Shown piece by piece: positions 1 through 8,454 of a DNA stretch of 64,000 bases. Below the pieces are notes generated by a model, which saw only the letters and a program-made list of their open reading frames with translations, was not told the origin of the DNA and did no database searches. Origin of the DNA: Evansella sp. LMS18 (GTDB lineage Bacteria > Bacillota > Bacilli > Bacillales > Salisediminibacteriaceae); NCBI RefSeq assembly GCF_024362785.1, contig NZ_CP093301.1, positions 3,038,001 through 3,102,000 on the forward strand. The letters run 5' to 3'. Position numbers and translations under genes: made by a program. Position 1 is the stretch's first letter, and each line of letters opens with the position of its first letter.

Positions 1-78
1 CTCAGAAGGATTTCCCATGAAAGTAACGCATGGGTCAGAGAAGCCCTGGGTGCGAGAAGGAACATTTCGGCTGTCTGA
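1..78 (+). CDS. paaA: Phenylacetyl-CoA epoxidase subunit A, C-terminal tail (partial)
   Basis: The window opens inside a reading frame that ends with TGA at 76-78. The last residues read RRISHESNAWVREALG followed by ARRNISAV, which resembles the end of PaaA, the catalytic di-iron subunit of the ring 1,2-phenylacetyl-CoA epoxidase. Only 25 codons are visible, so the call rests mainly on position: paaB, paaC and paaD follow directly in the usual order. No catalytic residue is in view. Confidence 0.75.
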   Translation, partial: LRRISHESNAWVREALGARRNISAV

Positions 79-104
79 TAAAAAATAGCGAAGGAGGGAG
101 AAGC

Positions 105-467
105 ATGGATACTAACAGAGAAAATATCGATTTGTTTTATGAGGAGTTTGTTGTTTTCAGTAAAAAAAATCCAAACGGACATATGACGGAGCAGTATACC
201 TTACTGGCTCCAAACGCGGAACTGGCACTGATGATGGCGCAGGAAAACTTTATGAGACGAGAACCTGTCAGTGACTTATGGGTGGTTAAGCGTTCGGATA
301 TTACAGCGGTGAAACCGGAGGACAGGGAAATGCTGTTCCGTCTTGATAATAAAGATTACCGTAATACAAAGGGATACGGCTATCTTAAGAAAAAATGGCG
401 TGAAAAAGAACAGGAAATGTTTGATGAAAAAGAGATACTCTCCTGGGCTAAGGGGGTTGGAAAATGA
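105..467 (+). CDS. paaB: Phenylacetyl-CoA epoxidase subunit PaaB
   Basis: A 120-residue PaaB protein, the small structural subunit that bridges PaaA-PaaC units in the multicomponent oxygenase that epoxidises phenylacetyl-CoA. The family signature is visible in the N-terminal half (YEEFVVFSKKN, then HMTEQYTLLAPNAELALMMA) and the middle (VSDLWVVKRSDI). Length fits the family. The frame is open upstream to 30, but the ATG at 105 is chosen because AAGGAGGG lies at 91-98 with good spacing and the protein then starts like PaaB. The stop overlaps the paaC start (ATGA), which indicates translational coupling. Confidence 0.93.
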   Translation: MDTNRENIDLFYEEFVVFSKKNPNGHMTEQYTLLAPNAELALMMAQENFMRREPVSDLWVVKRSDITAVKPEDREMLFRLDNKDYRNTKGYGYLKKKWREKEQEMFDEKEILSWAKGVGK

Positions 468-1285
468 GTATCAAATCAGCTGGGGAAATAACTGATCAGA
501 CATATAAAAAAGTGCTGGCTGAATTGCTTTATCAGCTGGGGGACGATGATTTTGTACTGTCTTTCAGGGGCTCCGAGTGGCTGGGGCTCTGCCCGCATAT
601 TGAAGAAGATGTAGCTTATTCTTCTATTACCCAAAATACAATGGGGCACGCCACTATGTATTATAAACTCCTTGAGGAACTTGGCGAAGGCACGGCAGAC
701 GAACTTGCCCACGCCAGGCCAAAAGAGGAGAGAAAGAATGCAGTCATCCTGGAAGAAAAAAACGGCGAAGGCGGATATATGGATGAACCGCGGTATGACT
801 GGGCTTTCACCGTAGTCAGAAATTACCTTTATGAGGCTGCGAAAAAAGTCAGGCTCGATTCATTAAAGCAATCATCCTACAGCCCGCTTGCTAATGTTGC
901 AAAGAGTATAAGCAGAGAGCAATATTTCCATCTCAAGCACTGGGAAGTATGGTTTACTCAGCTTCTGTCGAGTACACCAGAAGCTGCTGAAAGAATGAAT
1001 ATCCAGGTTGAAAGGGTATGGCAGGACTTCGGAGATGTCTTATCACTTGGGCCATCAGGGGAAAAAATGACAGAATTCAAGCTGATTGGGGACGAGAAAA
1101 CGTTAGCCGAACAATGGACTAAACAGGTTGAGGCTTCATTTGAAAAAGCAGGGGCAAAAATACCGGAGGGAGCTACCGGGTCAGTATCAGGGAACGGAAG
1201 AGAAGGATTTCATACCGATGATCTTACTCAGGCCCTTGACACTCTTGGAGAAGTTTATAATCTTGACCGTGCTGCCACCTGGTAA
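464..1285 (+). CDS. paaC: Phenylacetyl-CoA epoxidase subunit PaaC
   Basis: A 273-residue ferritin-like protein of the PaaC family, the structural subunit that pairs with PaaA and supports substrate binding but lacks the di-iron site. Family segments include ELLYQLGDDDFVLSFRGSEW near residue 20 and DDVAYSSITQNTMGHA-like sequence near 50 (here EEDVAYSSITQNTMGHA). The late segment EGFHTDDLTQALDTLGEV is typical of the C-terminus. It overlaps paaB by four bases, so the two are co-translated. Length is normal for the family. Confidence 0.93.
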   Translation: MSIKSAGEITDQTYKKVLAELLYQLGDDDFVLSFRGSEWLGLCPHIEEDVAYSSITQNTMGHATMYYKLLEELGEGTADELAHARPKEERKNAVILEEKNGEGGYMDEPRYDWAFTVVRNYLYEAAKKVRLDSLKQSSYSPLANVAKSISREQYFHLKHWEVWFTQLLSSTPEAAERMNIQVERVWQDFGDVLSLGPSGEKMTEFKLIGDEKTLAEQWTKQVEASFEKAGAKIPEGATGSVSGNGREGFHTDDLTQALDTLGEVYNLDRAATW

Positions 1286-1319
1286 ACCCAGTGCCGCAGT
1301 ATAAAGCGAGGTGGAAGAT

Positions 1320-1823
1320 ATGCAGCATGAAGTACAGCAGGTAAGAGAAGAGATTCTTGAAGCTCTTAAAGAGGTGAAGGACCCGGAAATCCCGTCTGTC
1401 AGTGTCGTCGAGCTTGGTATGTTTTACGATGCACAAATTGAAAATGGCAAGGTTATCGTTATTAAGATGCTCCCTACATTTACTGGGTGTCCGGCCCTGG
1501 ATATTATCAGCAGGGATATCCGATTAGCAGTCCAGAGTAAGATCAGCTGGGCCGAAGAAGTCAAAGTAGAATTTGTATTCGACGAAAACTGGACGACAGA
1601 AAGAATTAGTGAAGAAGGAAGACAGAAGCTGAAAGAGTATGGAATCGCTCCGCCTCCTGTCAAACATAAGGAGGGCGACCCGTGGCATGTGGACTGCCCA
1701 TATTGCGGGTCCACCTATACGACAATGGAGAATATTTTCGGCCCGGCAGCGTGCAGAAGCATTCTTTACTGCCGTTCATGCAAGAATCCTTTTGAAGCTA
1801 TGAAACCAGTATCAAATATTTAA
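1320..1823 (+). CDS. paaD: PaaD, Fe-S/metal-insertion factor for the epoxidase
   Basis: A 167-residue protein with an N-terminal MIP18/DUF59 domain (EALKEVKDPEIPSVSVVELG, then LPTFTGCPALDIISRDI) and a C-terminal zinc-ribbon-like part with two Cys pairs (CPYCGSTYTT and CRSILYCRSCKNPFE). PaaD is needed for phenylacetate epoxidase function and is thought to help metal-centre assembly. A GTG at 1311 is possible, but the GAGGTGG at 1307-1313 is placed correctly for the ATG at 1320, so that start is preferred. It sits 34 bases after paaC in the same operon. Confidence 0.9.
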   Translation: MQHEVQQVREEILEALKEVKDPEIPSVSVVELGMFYDAQIENGKVIVIKMLPTFTGCPALDIISRDIRLAVQSKISWAEEVKVEFVFDENWTTERISEEGRQKLKEYGIAPPPVKHKEGDPWHVDCPYCGSTYTTMENIFGPAACRSILYCRSCKNPFEAMKPVSNI

Positions 1824-1843
1824 AAACAGAGAGGAAGATTTAA

Positions 1844-2149
1844 ATGGTAAAATTCACTGCATTATACAAAAAACCGGAAAATCCTGCAGCATTTGATGAA
1901 CACTACTTCAACGTTCATGCTCCTCTTACAGAAAAAATCCCTGGCCTCCGTAAGATGGAAGTAACAAAAATCGTCGGCTCGCCGATGGGGGAAACAGACT
2001 ATTATCTTCAGTGCGACATGTATTATGACAGCATGGACGCATACAAGGAAGCTATGAAAACAGATGAAGCTAAAGCTTCCGGAAAAGACTTGATGAAGTT
2101 TGCCGGAGGCCTTGTAACTCTGTTAATTGGTGAAGAAGTAAATGGGTAA
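1844..2149 (+). CDS. EthD-family small protein
   Basis: A 101-residue EthD-type ferredoxin-like fold protein: the start VKFTALYKKPENPAAFDEHY and the following HAPLTEKIPGLRKMEV match the family pattern (two-strand core with FxxHYxxxHxPL). EthD proteins act as small accessory proteins in oxidative catabolic operons; their exact chemistry is often unknown. GAGAGGAAG precedes the ATG. It lies between paaD and the first crotonase and overlaps the latter by eight bases, so it is clearly part of the paa operon. A role in handling a reactive intermediate is inference only. Confidence 0.82.
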   Translation: MVKFTALYKKPENPAAFDEHYFNVHAPLTEKIPGLRKMEVTKIVGSPMGETDYYLQCDMYYDSMDAYKEAMKTDEAKASGKDLMKFAGGLVTLLIGEEVNG

Positions 2150-2918
2150 CTATGAACATATTAAAACACGGGTCGAAGAAGCGACTGGAATCATCGAGCT
2201 TCATCGGCCTGATATTTTGAACGCTCTTAATCGGAAGATGGTTGACGAGATTGTGCAAGCGCTCGAACATTATGACCAGAGTGAAGATATAAGAGTAATT
2301 GTAATTACGGGAAGCCAGAAGGTTTTTGCCGCAGGAGCGGATATTGATGAAATGTCAGATGACACCCCGGTATCAATGGAACTCCGTAACCAGTTCGCTG
2401 TATGGGACAGAATCTCCCTTGTGAAAAAACCTGTCATTGCTGCAGTCAATGGGTATGCTCTTGGAGGAGCCTTTGAACTCGTCCTGAATTGTGACCTTAT
2501 TTTTGCCGGTGAGACAGCGAAATTTGGTTTTCCTGAAATTAACCTGGGAGTAATGCCCGGGGCAGGAGGCACTCAGCGGCTGACGAAAACAATGGGCAAA
2601 GCAAAAGCGCTTGAATGGCTCTGGACCGGTGAGCATATGAGTGCGAAAGAGGCCCATAACTACGGGGTTATAAACAAGGTAGTCGCTCCAGAAATACTAA
2701 TGGATGAAGTGCTGAAATATACTGCTAAGCTCAGCAGACAGGCTCCACTCTCAGTGAGGCTGATCAAGGAAGCGGTCAATAAAGTAACTGACTCCACCCT
2801 GGAAGAAGGCTTGTTGCTTGAACGAAAGAATTTCTACCTTCTCTTCGGGTCAGAAGACCAAAAGGAAGGCATGAAGGCGTTTATCGAGAAACGAAAACCT
2901 GATTTCAAAGGGAAATAA
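2142..2918 (+). CDS. Enoyl-CoA hydratase (crotonase), PaaF-like
   Basis: A 258-residue crotonase. Both catalytic glutamates of true hydratases are present: one in GGAFEL (after VNGYALGGAFEL) and one in FPEINLGVMPGAGGTQRL. In this cluster it probably hydrates 2,3-dehydroadipyl-CoA (PaaF role), but a second hydratase at 7522 could do the same job, so the symbol is left open. The start codon lies inside the end of the EthD gene (ATGGGTAA), with GGTGA upstream. Length is standard for the family. Confidence 0.85.
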   Translation: MGNYEHIKTRVEEATGIIELHRPDILNALNRKMVDEIVQALEHYDQSEDIRVIVITGSQKVFAAGADIDEMSDDTPVSMELRNQFAVWDRISLVKKPVIAAVNGYALGGAFELVLNCDLIFAGETAKFGFPEINLGVMPGAGGTQRLTKTMGKAKALEWLWTGEHMSAKEAHNYGVINKVVAPEILMDEVLKYTAKLSRQAPLSVRLIKEAVNKVTDSTLEEGLLLERKNFYLLFGSEDQKEGMKAFIEKRKPDFKGK

Positions 2919-2945
2919 ACTGCCTTACGGTTAAAAGGAGTGCTT

Positions 2946-3719
2946 ATGTACAATACAATTACTTATAAAATTGAAAATAATGTTGCCTGGCTGACATTAA
3001 ACCGTCCTGATAAGCTGAATGCTTTTACGGAAGAAATGAATAAAGAAGTAACGAAGGCCCTTAATACAGCTGATAAGGCCAGCGACGTCCGCTGTATTGT
3101 TATCACAGGATCAGGAAGAGCATTCTGTGCAGGAGAAGATTTGGCTGGTGTGGATGAAAACACGGACCACGCTGAATTTTTAAGGAAAAGGTACAACCCT
3201 ATGGTTCAGAAAATTGCCTCTATTGAGAAACCTGTGGTAGCCGGAGTCAATGGTGTAGCGGCAGGAGCCGGGATGAGCCTTACGTTGGCATGTGATTTCC
3301 GTATCGCTTCTGAAAAAGCAAGCTTTGTGGAAGCATTCATTCATATTGGCTTAATTCCTGATTCCGGAAGTCTTTATTACCTTCCAAGACTTGTAGGGCA
3401 CGCAAAAGCGATGGAACTGGCTGTATTAGGGGAAAAGATCAGTGCAGCTGATGCAAAAGAACTTGGTTTAGTCACGAAGACTGTGTCAGCGGATAATTTC
3501 GAAGCAGAATTAAAGGACTTTTCCGAAAGGCTTGCAAAAATGCCTACGAAAGCAGTGGGCTTAATTAAGCGGTACATGTATGCAAGCTGGACAGGAACCC
3601 TCCCGGAAGTTCTGGAAAAGGAAGCATATGGCCAGAGAACAGCAGGCCTTACGGAAGATCATCAGGAAGGGTTAAAGTCTTTCGGGGAAAAAAGAAGGCC
3701 GGAATTTACCGGGCGTTAG
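2946..3719 (+). CDS. paaG: Ring 1,2-epoxyphenylacetyl-CoA isomerase (PaaG-type crotonase)
   Basis: A 257-residue crotonase that departs from hydratases in the active site. The first Glu is replaced (AAGAGMSLTLACDF) and the second motif is HIGLIPDSGSLYYLPRLVG, with the Asp expected as catalytic base in PaaG. The family converts the ring epoxide to oxepin-CoA, and also moves double bonds later in the pathway. GTG at 2940 is in frame, but AAGGAG at 2935-2940 serves the ATG at 2946. It follows the PaaF-like gene by 27 bases. Confidence 0.88.
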   Translation: MYNTITYKIENNVAWLTLNRPDKLNAFTEEMNKEVTKALNTADKASDVRCIVITGSGRAFCAGEDLAGVDENTDHAEFLRKRYNPMVQKIASIEKPVVAGVNGVAAGAGMSLTLACDFRIASEKASFVEAFIHIGLIPDSGSLYYLPRLVGHAKAMELAVLGEKISAADAKELGLVTKTVSADNFEAELKDFSERLAKMPTKAVGLIKRYMYASWTGTLPEVLEKEAYGQRTAGLTEDHQEGLKSFGEKRRPEFTGR

Positions 3720-3773
3720 AAACTGTGGACTGTTTAGAAGAAAACCAAGATAACTACAAAGGAGCGGGATAGA

Positions 3774-5300
3774 ATGGCACAAGCAACTGGACAAAAGAAA
3801 CCTGTAATGGAAGCGAAGGAAGTAAAGCGTGATTTCTACCAGTTTGTCATTAACGGAGAGCGTACGGACAGCAGCTCCGGCGAAACTTTTACAACATATA
3901 ACCCAGCGACGGGAGAAGCCTTGGCAGAAGTGGCAAAAGCTACGAGAGAAGATGCAGAGCGTGCTGTGCAGGCAGCGAGAAACGCTTTTGAAAAAGGAAA
4001 GTGGAAGCGCTACCCTGTTGGGAAAAGGGCCCGTGTACTTAACAAAATTGCTTCGATTATGAGATCCAGATTCAATGAGCTTGTTGAGCTTGAAGTACTT
4101 AACAGCGGAAAGTCATTATCCGCTGCTCAGGGGCAGGTTATGCAGTCAATTGAAGATTTTGAGTTTTACGCAGGTGCGATTGTAGGACATCGCGGAAAAG
4201 TGAATAACGTTCCAGGCGGATTCTTTAACTATTCCCAAAATGAGCCGGTTGGTGTCTGCGCACAGATTATTCCATGGAACTACCCGATGATGATGGCGGC
4301 GTGGAAAGTCGCTCCTGCAATTGCAACTGGCTGTTCCGTTGTCCTTAAGCCTGCAAGCCTGACACCACTTACCGCAATTGTACTGACAGAAATCTGCCAC
4401 GAAGCGGGAGTTCCTGAAGGAGTAGTGAATATTGTCCCAGGATCAGGAGCTGTTGTAGGTGACTACCTTGTGGAACATCCGGAAGTAGACAAAGTGGCAT
4501 TTACTGGTTCTACACCTGTCGGAAAAGACATCATGGGGAAAGCTTCAAAAACTTTGAAACGTATTACCCTGGAGCTTGGAGGCAAATCACCAAACCTTGT
4601 ATTTGATGATGCAGACCTCGATGCTGCTGTAGCAGGTTCTTTATTCGGGATTTTTTACAATACAGGCCAGTCATGTGAAGCCCGCTCCCGTTTATATGTG
4701 CAGGAAGGCATCTATGATGAGTTTATGGAAAAATTCGTTGAAAAAACAAAAGCCCTGAAGCTTGGCGATCCATTAAACAAGGAAACTCATCTTGGAGCGA
4801 TTATCAGCAATGACCAGCTGGAGATAATTGATTCTTACGTCCAGTCAGCTAAAGAAGAGGGTGCCACCATCCTGGAGGGCGGTAAACGACTGGATATTGA
4901 AGGATTTGAAAACGGCCACTGGTACGCACCAACAATCATTACCGATGTTACACCTGATATGAAGGCTGTAAGAGAAGAAATTTTCGGTCCGGTTGTTGTA
5001 GTGCAGAAATTCAGCGATGAAAAAGAAGCTGTTAAACAGGCCAACGACACAGAATACGGGCTTGGCTCAGCTGTATGGACTACTGACCATGGCAGAGCAA
5101 AGCGTGTAGCTGATCAAATAAGAGCAGGTATCGTTATGGTTAACTGCCCGTTCTCCGCATTTCCGGGAACGCCTTTCGGGGGCTATAAGCAATCTGGTTT
5201 CGGCCGTGAATTAAGCATTGAAACACTTGACTTATATACAGAAGAAAAGAGCGTTCTCTCTTATCATGGCAGCCGGCCGCTCAACCCGTTCGGGGTTTAA
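3774..5300 (+). CDS. NAD(P)-dependent aldehyde dehydrogenase of the paa cluster
   Basis: A 508-residue ALDH-superfamily enzyme with the full catalytic set: Asn169 in PWNYP, Lys192 in LKPAS, Glu267 in LELGGKSPN and Cys301 in NTGQSCEARSR, then the C-terminal FGGYKQSGFGRE. In classical paa clusters, ring opening of oxepin-CoA uses PaaZ, a fusion of an ALDH with a MaoC-type hydratase of roughly 680 residues. This protein is only the ALDH half. It may oxidise the ring-opened semialdehyde or phenylacetaldehyde; the sequence alone does not decide. It is followed by a hairpin at 5321-5345. Confidence 0.85.
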   Translation: MAQATGQKKPVMEAKEVKRDFYQFVINGERTDSSSGETFTTYNPATGEALAEVAKATREDAERAVQAARNAFEKGKWKRYPVGKRARVLNKIASIMRSRFNELVELEVLNSGKSLSAAQGQVMQSIEDFEFYAGAIVGHRGKVNNVPGGFFNYSQNEPVGVCAQIIPWNYPMMMAAWKVAPAIATGCSVVLKPASLTPLTAIVLTEICHEAGVPEGVVNIVPGSGAVVGDYLVEHPEVDKVAFTGSTPVGKDIMGKASKTLKRITLELGGKSPNLVFDDADLDAAVAGSLFGIFYNTGQSCEARSRLYVQEGIYDEFMEKFVEKTKALKLGDPLNKETHLGAIISNDQLEIIDSYVQSAKEEGATILEGGKRLDIEGFENGHWYAPTIITDVTPDMKAVREEIFGPVVVVQKFSDEKEAVKQANDTEYGLGSAVWTTDHGRAKRVADQIRAGIVMVNCPFSAFPGTPFGGYKQSGFGRELSIETLDLYTEEKSVLSYHGSRPLNPFGV

Positions 5301-5320
5301 ACTCCGGCAAAACCGAGGGC

Positions 5321-5345
5321 AAGCCCTGGCATCGTGCCAGGGCTT
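5321..5345 (+). terminator. Hairpin after the ALDH gene
   Basis: Perfect 10-bp inverted repeat (AAGCCCTGGC, loop ATCGT, GCCAGGGCTT) in the 115-base gap between the ALDH and the 3-hydroxyacyl-CoA dehydrogenase genes. There is no long T run, so it may be an mRNA-processing or attenuation element rather than a full terminator. Confidence 0.55.
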
Positions 5346-5415
5346 TGCATGCCTTCGGACTATGCATTGTGAATTTTCGTCAAAGTATACAAGTTAACAG
5401 ACCGGGGTGATAAGA

Positions 5416-6276
5416 ATGATTAATCAGATTACTGTAATAGGCGCAGGCGTAATGGGCCGGGGGATTGCATACGTGGCAGCGGCAGGCGGCTATCGTACAG
5501 TCCTTGCGGATATTAATGAGAAAACTCTTGAGAGCGCGCAAAATGAGATTAACTCGATTTTCGTCAAAGGGATAGAACGGAACAAAATTTCCAAAGAAAA
5601 AGCCGAGTCAGCTCAGGCTTCTTTAAGTTTTACCACCAGCCTTGAAGAAGCTGTGGTAAATGCAGATCTTGTAATTGAAGCAGTACCTGAAAAACAGGAA
5701 ATTAAACAAAGCGTCTTTGAAACAATGGATAAACATGCTCCTGAAAATTGCTATTTTGCCACAAATACTTCAACAATGAGTCCCACAGAAATTGGGTCTT
5801 ACACAACCAAACCGGAAATGGTAATCGCCATGCATTTCTTTAATCCGGTGCATAAAATGCCTCTTATAGAAATTGTCCGGGGCCTTGAAACTTCCGATGA
5901 AACAGTCCAGGTGATAAATGAGGTATCTGAGAGGATGGGGAAAGAAACGGTTGTTGTAAATGAATTTCCTGGGTTTGTAACGAGCCGCATAAGTGCAATG
6001 GTTGGAAACGAAGCCTTTTATATGCTCCAGGAAGGCGTAGGAACCCCTGAAGAAATAGACAAAGCGATAAAGCTTGGCCTTAATTATCCAATGGGACCAT
6101 TCGAACTTGGCGATTTAGTCGGACTCGATGCGAGACTCAACAACTTAAAGTATCTTCATAAAACGCTTGGTGAAAAATTCCGCCCTTGCCCGCTCCTTGA
6201 GAAATATGTAAAGGCAGGCCGGCTGGGCCGTAAAACCGGCAGGGGTGTATACGACTATACGAAAGAAACGGTATAA
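5416..6276 (+). CDS. paaH: 3-hydroxyacyl-CoA dehydrogenase (PaaH-like)
   Basis: A 286-residue NAD-dependent 3-hydroxyacyl-CoA / 3-hydroxybutyryl-CoA dehydrogenase. The Rossmann motif is at the N-terminus (ITVIGAGVMGRGIAYVAA), the catalytic His is in AMHFFNPVHKMPLIEIV, and the C-terminal domain has NYPMGPFELGDLVGLD and GRLGRKTGRGVYDY. In the paa pathway it oxidises 3-hydroxyadipyl-CoA. A GTG at 5407 is in frame; GGGGTGA at 5404-5410 points to the ATG at 5416. It starts the second half of the cluster and is followed by the thiolase after 20 bases. Confidence 0.88.
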   Translation: MINQITVIGAGVMGRGIAYVAAAGGYRTVLADINEKTLESAQNEINSIFVKGIERNKISKEKAESAQASLSFTTSLEEAVVNADLVIEAVPEKQEIKQSVFETMDKHAPENCYFATNTSTMSPTEIGSYTTKPEMVIAMHFFNPVHKMPLIEIVRGLETSDETVQVINEVSERMGKETVVVNEFPGFVTSRISAMVGNEAFYMLQEGVGTPEEIDKAIKLGLNYPMGPFELGDLVGLDARLNNLKYLHKTLGEKFRPCPLLEKYVKAGRLGRKTGRGVYDYTKETV

Positions 6277-6296
6277 CCGGAGGAGAGGGAAGGCAT

Positions 6297-7502
6297 ATGC
6301 TTAAAGAAACTGTAATTGTTGATGCAGTAAGAACCCCTATCGGGAGATATAAAGGGAAATTAAAAACGATCCGCCCTGATGATTTAGGAAGCATAGTTAT
6401 TAAAGCCTTGCTTGAAAGAAATCCCGGACTGGATCCATCTGAAATTGAGGACGTGGTCCTTGGGAATGCCAATGGAGCAGGGGAAGACAATCGGAATGTG
6501 GCAAGAATGTCTGCACTTCTGGCAGGCCTGCCTGTGGAAGCAGGCGGGACAACAATAAACCGCCTGTGCGGATCAGGGCTGGATGCAGTTACATATGCTG
6601 CACGAGCCATTGCTGTCGGGCACGGAGACATCTATATTGCCGGAGGAACAGAAAGCATGACGAGAGCTCCACTTGTCACGGGAAAACCAGAGTCTGAGTT
6701 CCCACGGGGAGACATGCGTTTATACGATACAACTATCGGATGGAGATTTGTGAATCCTTTAATGGAAGAAATGTATGGCACGGATTCCATGCCTCAGACA
6801 GCGGAAAACGTTGCTGAACAGTTCGGCATTTCAAGAGAGGAACAGGATCGATTCGCCTATCAGAGCCAGCAGCGGGCTAAAGAGGCAATGGAAGCAGGGC
6901 GATTTAAGGAAGAGATTGTCCCGGTTCCGGTAAAAGACAGAAAAGGCAATATCTCATTTGTCGAGGCGGATGAACATCCACGTCCTGAAACAAGTCTGGA
7001 AAAACTGGGTAAACTCCGGCCGCTGTTCGAAGGAGGTACGGTGACAGCAGGAAACGCTTCAGGTGTGAATGACGGTGCTTCTGCATTATTACTTATGAGT
7101 GCTGAAAAGGCAAAGGAGCTTGGGCTTAAACCTCTGGCGAAATTTGTTACGGCAGCTGTGGCAGGTCTTGAACCGCGGATTATGGGCATTGGCCCAATTT
7201 TTGCCACAAGAAAAGCTTTGCATAGGGCAAACCTTTCAACGAAAGACATTGGGCTCGTGGAATTGAATGAAGCGTTTGCTTCCCAGTCCCTTGAATGTAT
7301 GAAACAACTGGAACTTAATGAAGACATAGTGAATGTTAACGGAGGGTCAATCGCATTCGGCCATCCTTTGGGAGCCAGCGGAGCAAGAATTTTAACAACC
7401 CTTATATACGAGATGAAGAAAAGAGATGTTGAATACGGCCTGGCAACAATGTGCATAGGTGTGGGCCAGGGGATTGCAGCGGTCATACAGAACACAGAAT
7501 AA
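6297..7502 (+). CDS. paaJ: Acetyl-CoA acyltransferase / 3-oxoadipyl-CoA thiolase
   Basis: A 401-residue thiolase. The nucleophilic Cys is Cys91 in NRLCGSGLDAV, the catalytic His is in GGSIAFGHPLGASGAR, and the second Cys is in CIGVGQGIA. Family members cleave 3-oxoacyl-CoA to acetyl-CoA and a shorter acyl-CoA; in this context 3-oxoadipyl-CoA to succinyl-CoA and acetyl-CoA is the expected step. GGAGGAGAGG precedes the ATG. The symbol is assigned from context; substrate preference cannot be read from sequence. Confidence 0.85.
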   Translation: MLKETVIVDAVRTPIGRYKGKLKTIRPDDLGSIVIKALLERNPGLDPSEIEDVVLGNANGAGEDNRNVARMSALLAGLPVEAGGTTINRLCGSGLDAVTYAARAIAVGHGDIYIAGGTESMTRAPLVTGKPESEFPRGDMRLYDTTIGWRFVNPLMEEMYGTDSMPQTAENVAEQFGISREEQDRFAYQSQQRAKEAMEAGRFKEEIVPVPVKDRKGNISFVEADEHPRPETSLEKLGKLRPLFEGGTVTAGNASGVNDGASALLLMSAEKAKELGLKPLAKFVTAAVAGLEPRIMGIGPIFATRKALHRANLSTKDIGLVELNEAFASQSLECMKQLELNEDIVNVNGGSIAFGHPLGASGARILTTLIYEMKKRDVEYGLATMCIGVGQGIAAVIQNTE

Positions 7503-7521
7503 TATACTGGAAGTGATTTTT

Positions 7522-8298
7522 ATGGAGAAAGTCTTATACAGTAAAGAAGGCCATATTGCTTATATAACTTTAAACCGTGAAGAGCAGCTCAACTGCTTTG
7601 ATTATGAGACATTAGAAACACTTGGTAGCATTGTGGAAAAAGTCCACTTAGATAAAGAAGTCCGGGCAGTCATATTCACCGGAGCAGGAGAAAAAGCCTT
7701 CAGTGCAGGGGCGGACCTGAAAGAAAGAAAAAAATTAAACGATTCTGAAGTAAGAAGAAATGTAAAGGCGATCAGGGATGTCTTCACTGCTGTTGAAAAC
7801 CTGCCGCAGCCTACGATCGCGGCCATAAATGGTTATGCTTTTGGCGGTGGTTTCGAACTGGCACTTGCCTGTGATTTCAGAATAGCGGCAACTGAAGCTA
7901 AAATGGGTCTGACAGAAGTTAGCTGGGCGATTATCCCCGGAGCCGGGGGCACCCAGCGCCTTCCAAGGCTGATCGGGCTTTCTAAAGCAATGGAGCTGAT
8001 ACTGACGGCAGAAAGAATAACCGCCCAGGAGGCTTTGGAGCTAGGGATTTTAAATTATCTGGCAGGAAAAGATGAACTGCTGGCGGAGTGTGAAAAGCTG
8101 GCTGCCAGGATTACAAAAAATGGCCCTCTTGCAGTACAGCAGGCTAAATATGCGGTGCTGCAGGGATCCAATGTAGATTTGCAGACAGGGCTGGCTCTGG
8201 AAGCGAAGGCTTATGAAGTAATCATCCCAACAAAAGACAGAGTTGAAGCACTAAAGGCTTTTTCAGAAAAGAGAGCTCCTGAATTTAAAGGAGAATAG
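7522..8298 (+). CDS. Enoyl-CoA hydratase (crotonase), last gene of the paa operon
   Basis: A 258-residue crotonase with both hydratase glutamates (GGGFELALACDF and GLTEVSWAIIPGAGGTQRL). It may share the hydration step with the crotonase at 2142 or act on another acyl-CoA. The frame is open upstream into the thiolase gene, but the ATG at 7522 with GGAAGTGA at 7509-7516 gives a normal N-terminus (EKVLYSKEGHIAYITLNR). The gene ends 13 bases before the promoter of the next gene. Confidence 0.85.
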   Translation: MEKVLYSKEGHIAYITLNREEQLNCFDYETLETLGSIVEKVHLDKEVRAVIFTGAGEKAFSAGADLKERKKLNDSEVRRNVKAIRDVFTAVENLPQPTIAAINGYAFGGGFELALACDFRIAATEAKMGLTEVSWAIIPGAGGTQRLPRLIGLSKAMELILTAERITAQEALELGILNYLAGKDELLAECEKLAARITKNGPLAVQQAKYAVLQGSNVDLQTGLALEAKAYEVIIPTKDRVEALKAFSEKRAPEFKGE

Positions 8299-8311
8299 AC
8301 ATTTCCCCGAT

Positions 8312-8339
8312 TTGTCAATCAGTGTTAATTTGGTATAAT
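8312..8339 (+). promoter_or_regulatory. Sigma-A-type promoter for paaX
   Basis: TTGTCA at 8312-8317 and TATAAT at 8334-8339 are separated by 16 bases. It lies between the end of the paa genes and paaX, so the repressor gene has its own promoter. Confidence 0.75.
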
Positions 8340-8367
8340 AAGGCATAGGAATAAGGAATACCGAGAA

Positions 8368-8391
8368 TACAGGGCCAGAGACAGCCCTGTA
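8368..8391 (+). terminator. Stem-loop in the paaX leader
   Basis: TACAGGGC (8368-8375) pairs with GCCCTGTA (8384-8391) over an 8-base loop, followed by AATTTTCTC. It lies downstream of the paaX promoter, so it could end read-through from the paa operon, attenuate paaX, or overlap an operator. The T run is short. Confidence 0.45.
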
Positions 8392-8454
8392 ATTTTCTCA
8401 TTATAAACCCTTTAATTCAGAAAATCACGGATACAGAAGGTTGTGTGCAGAAGG

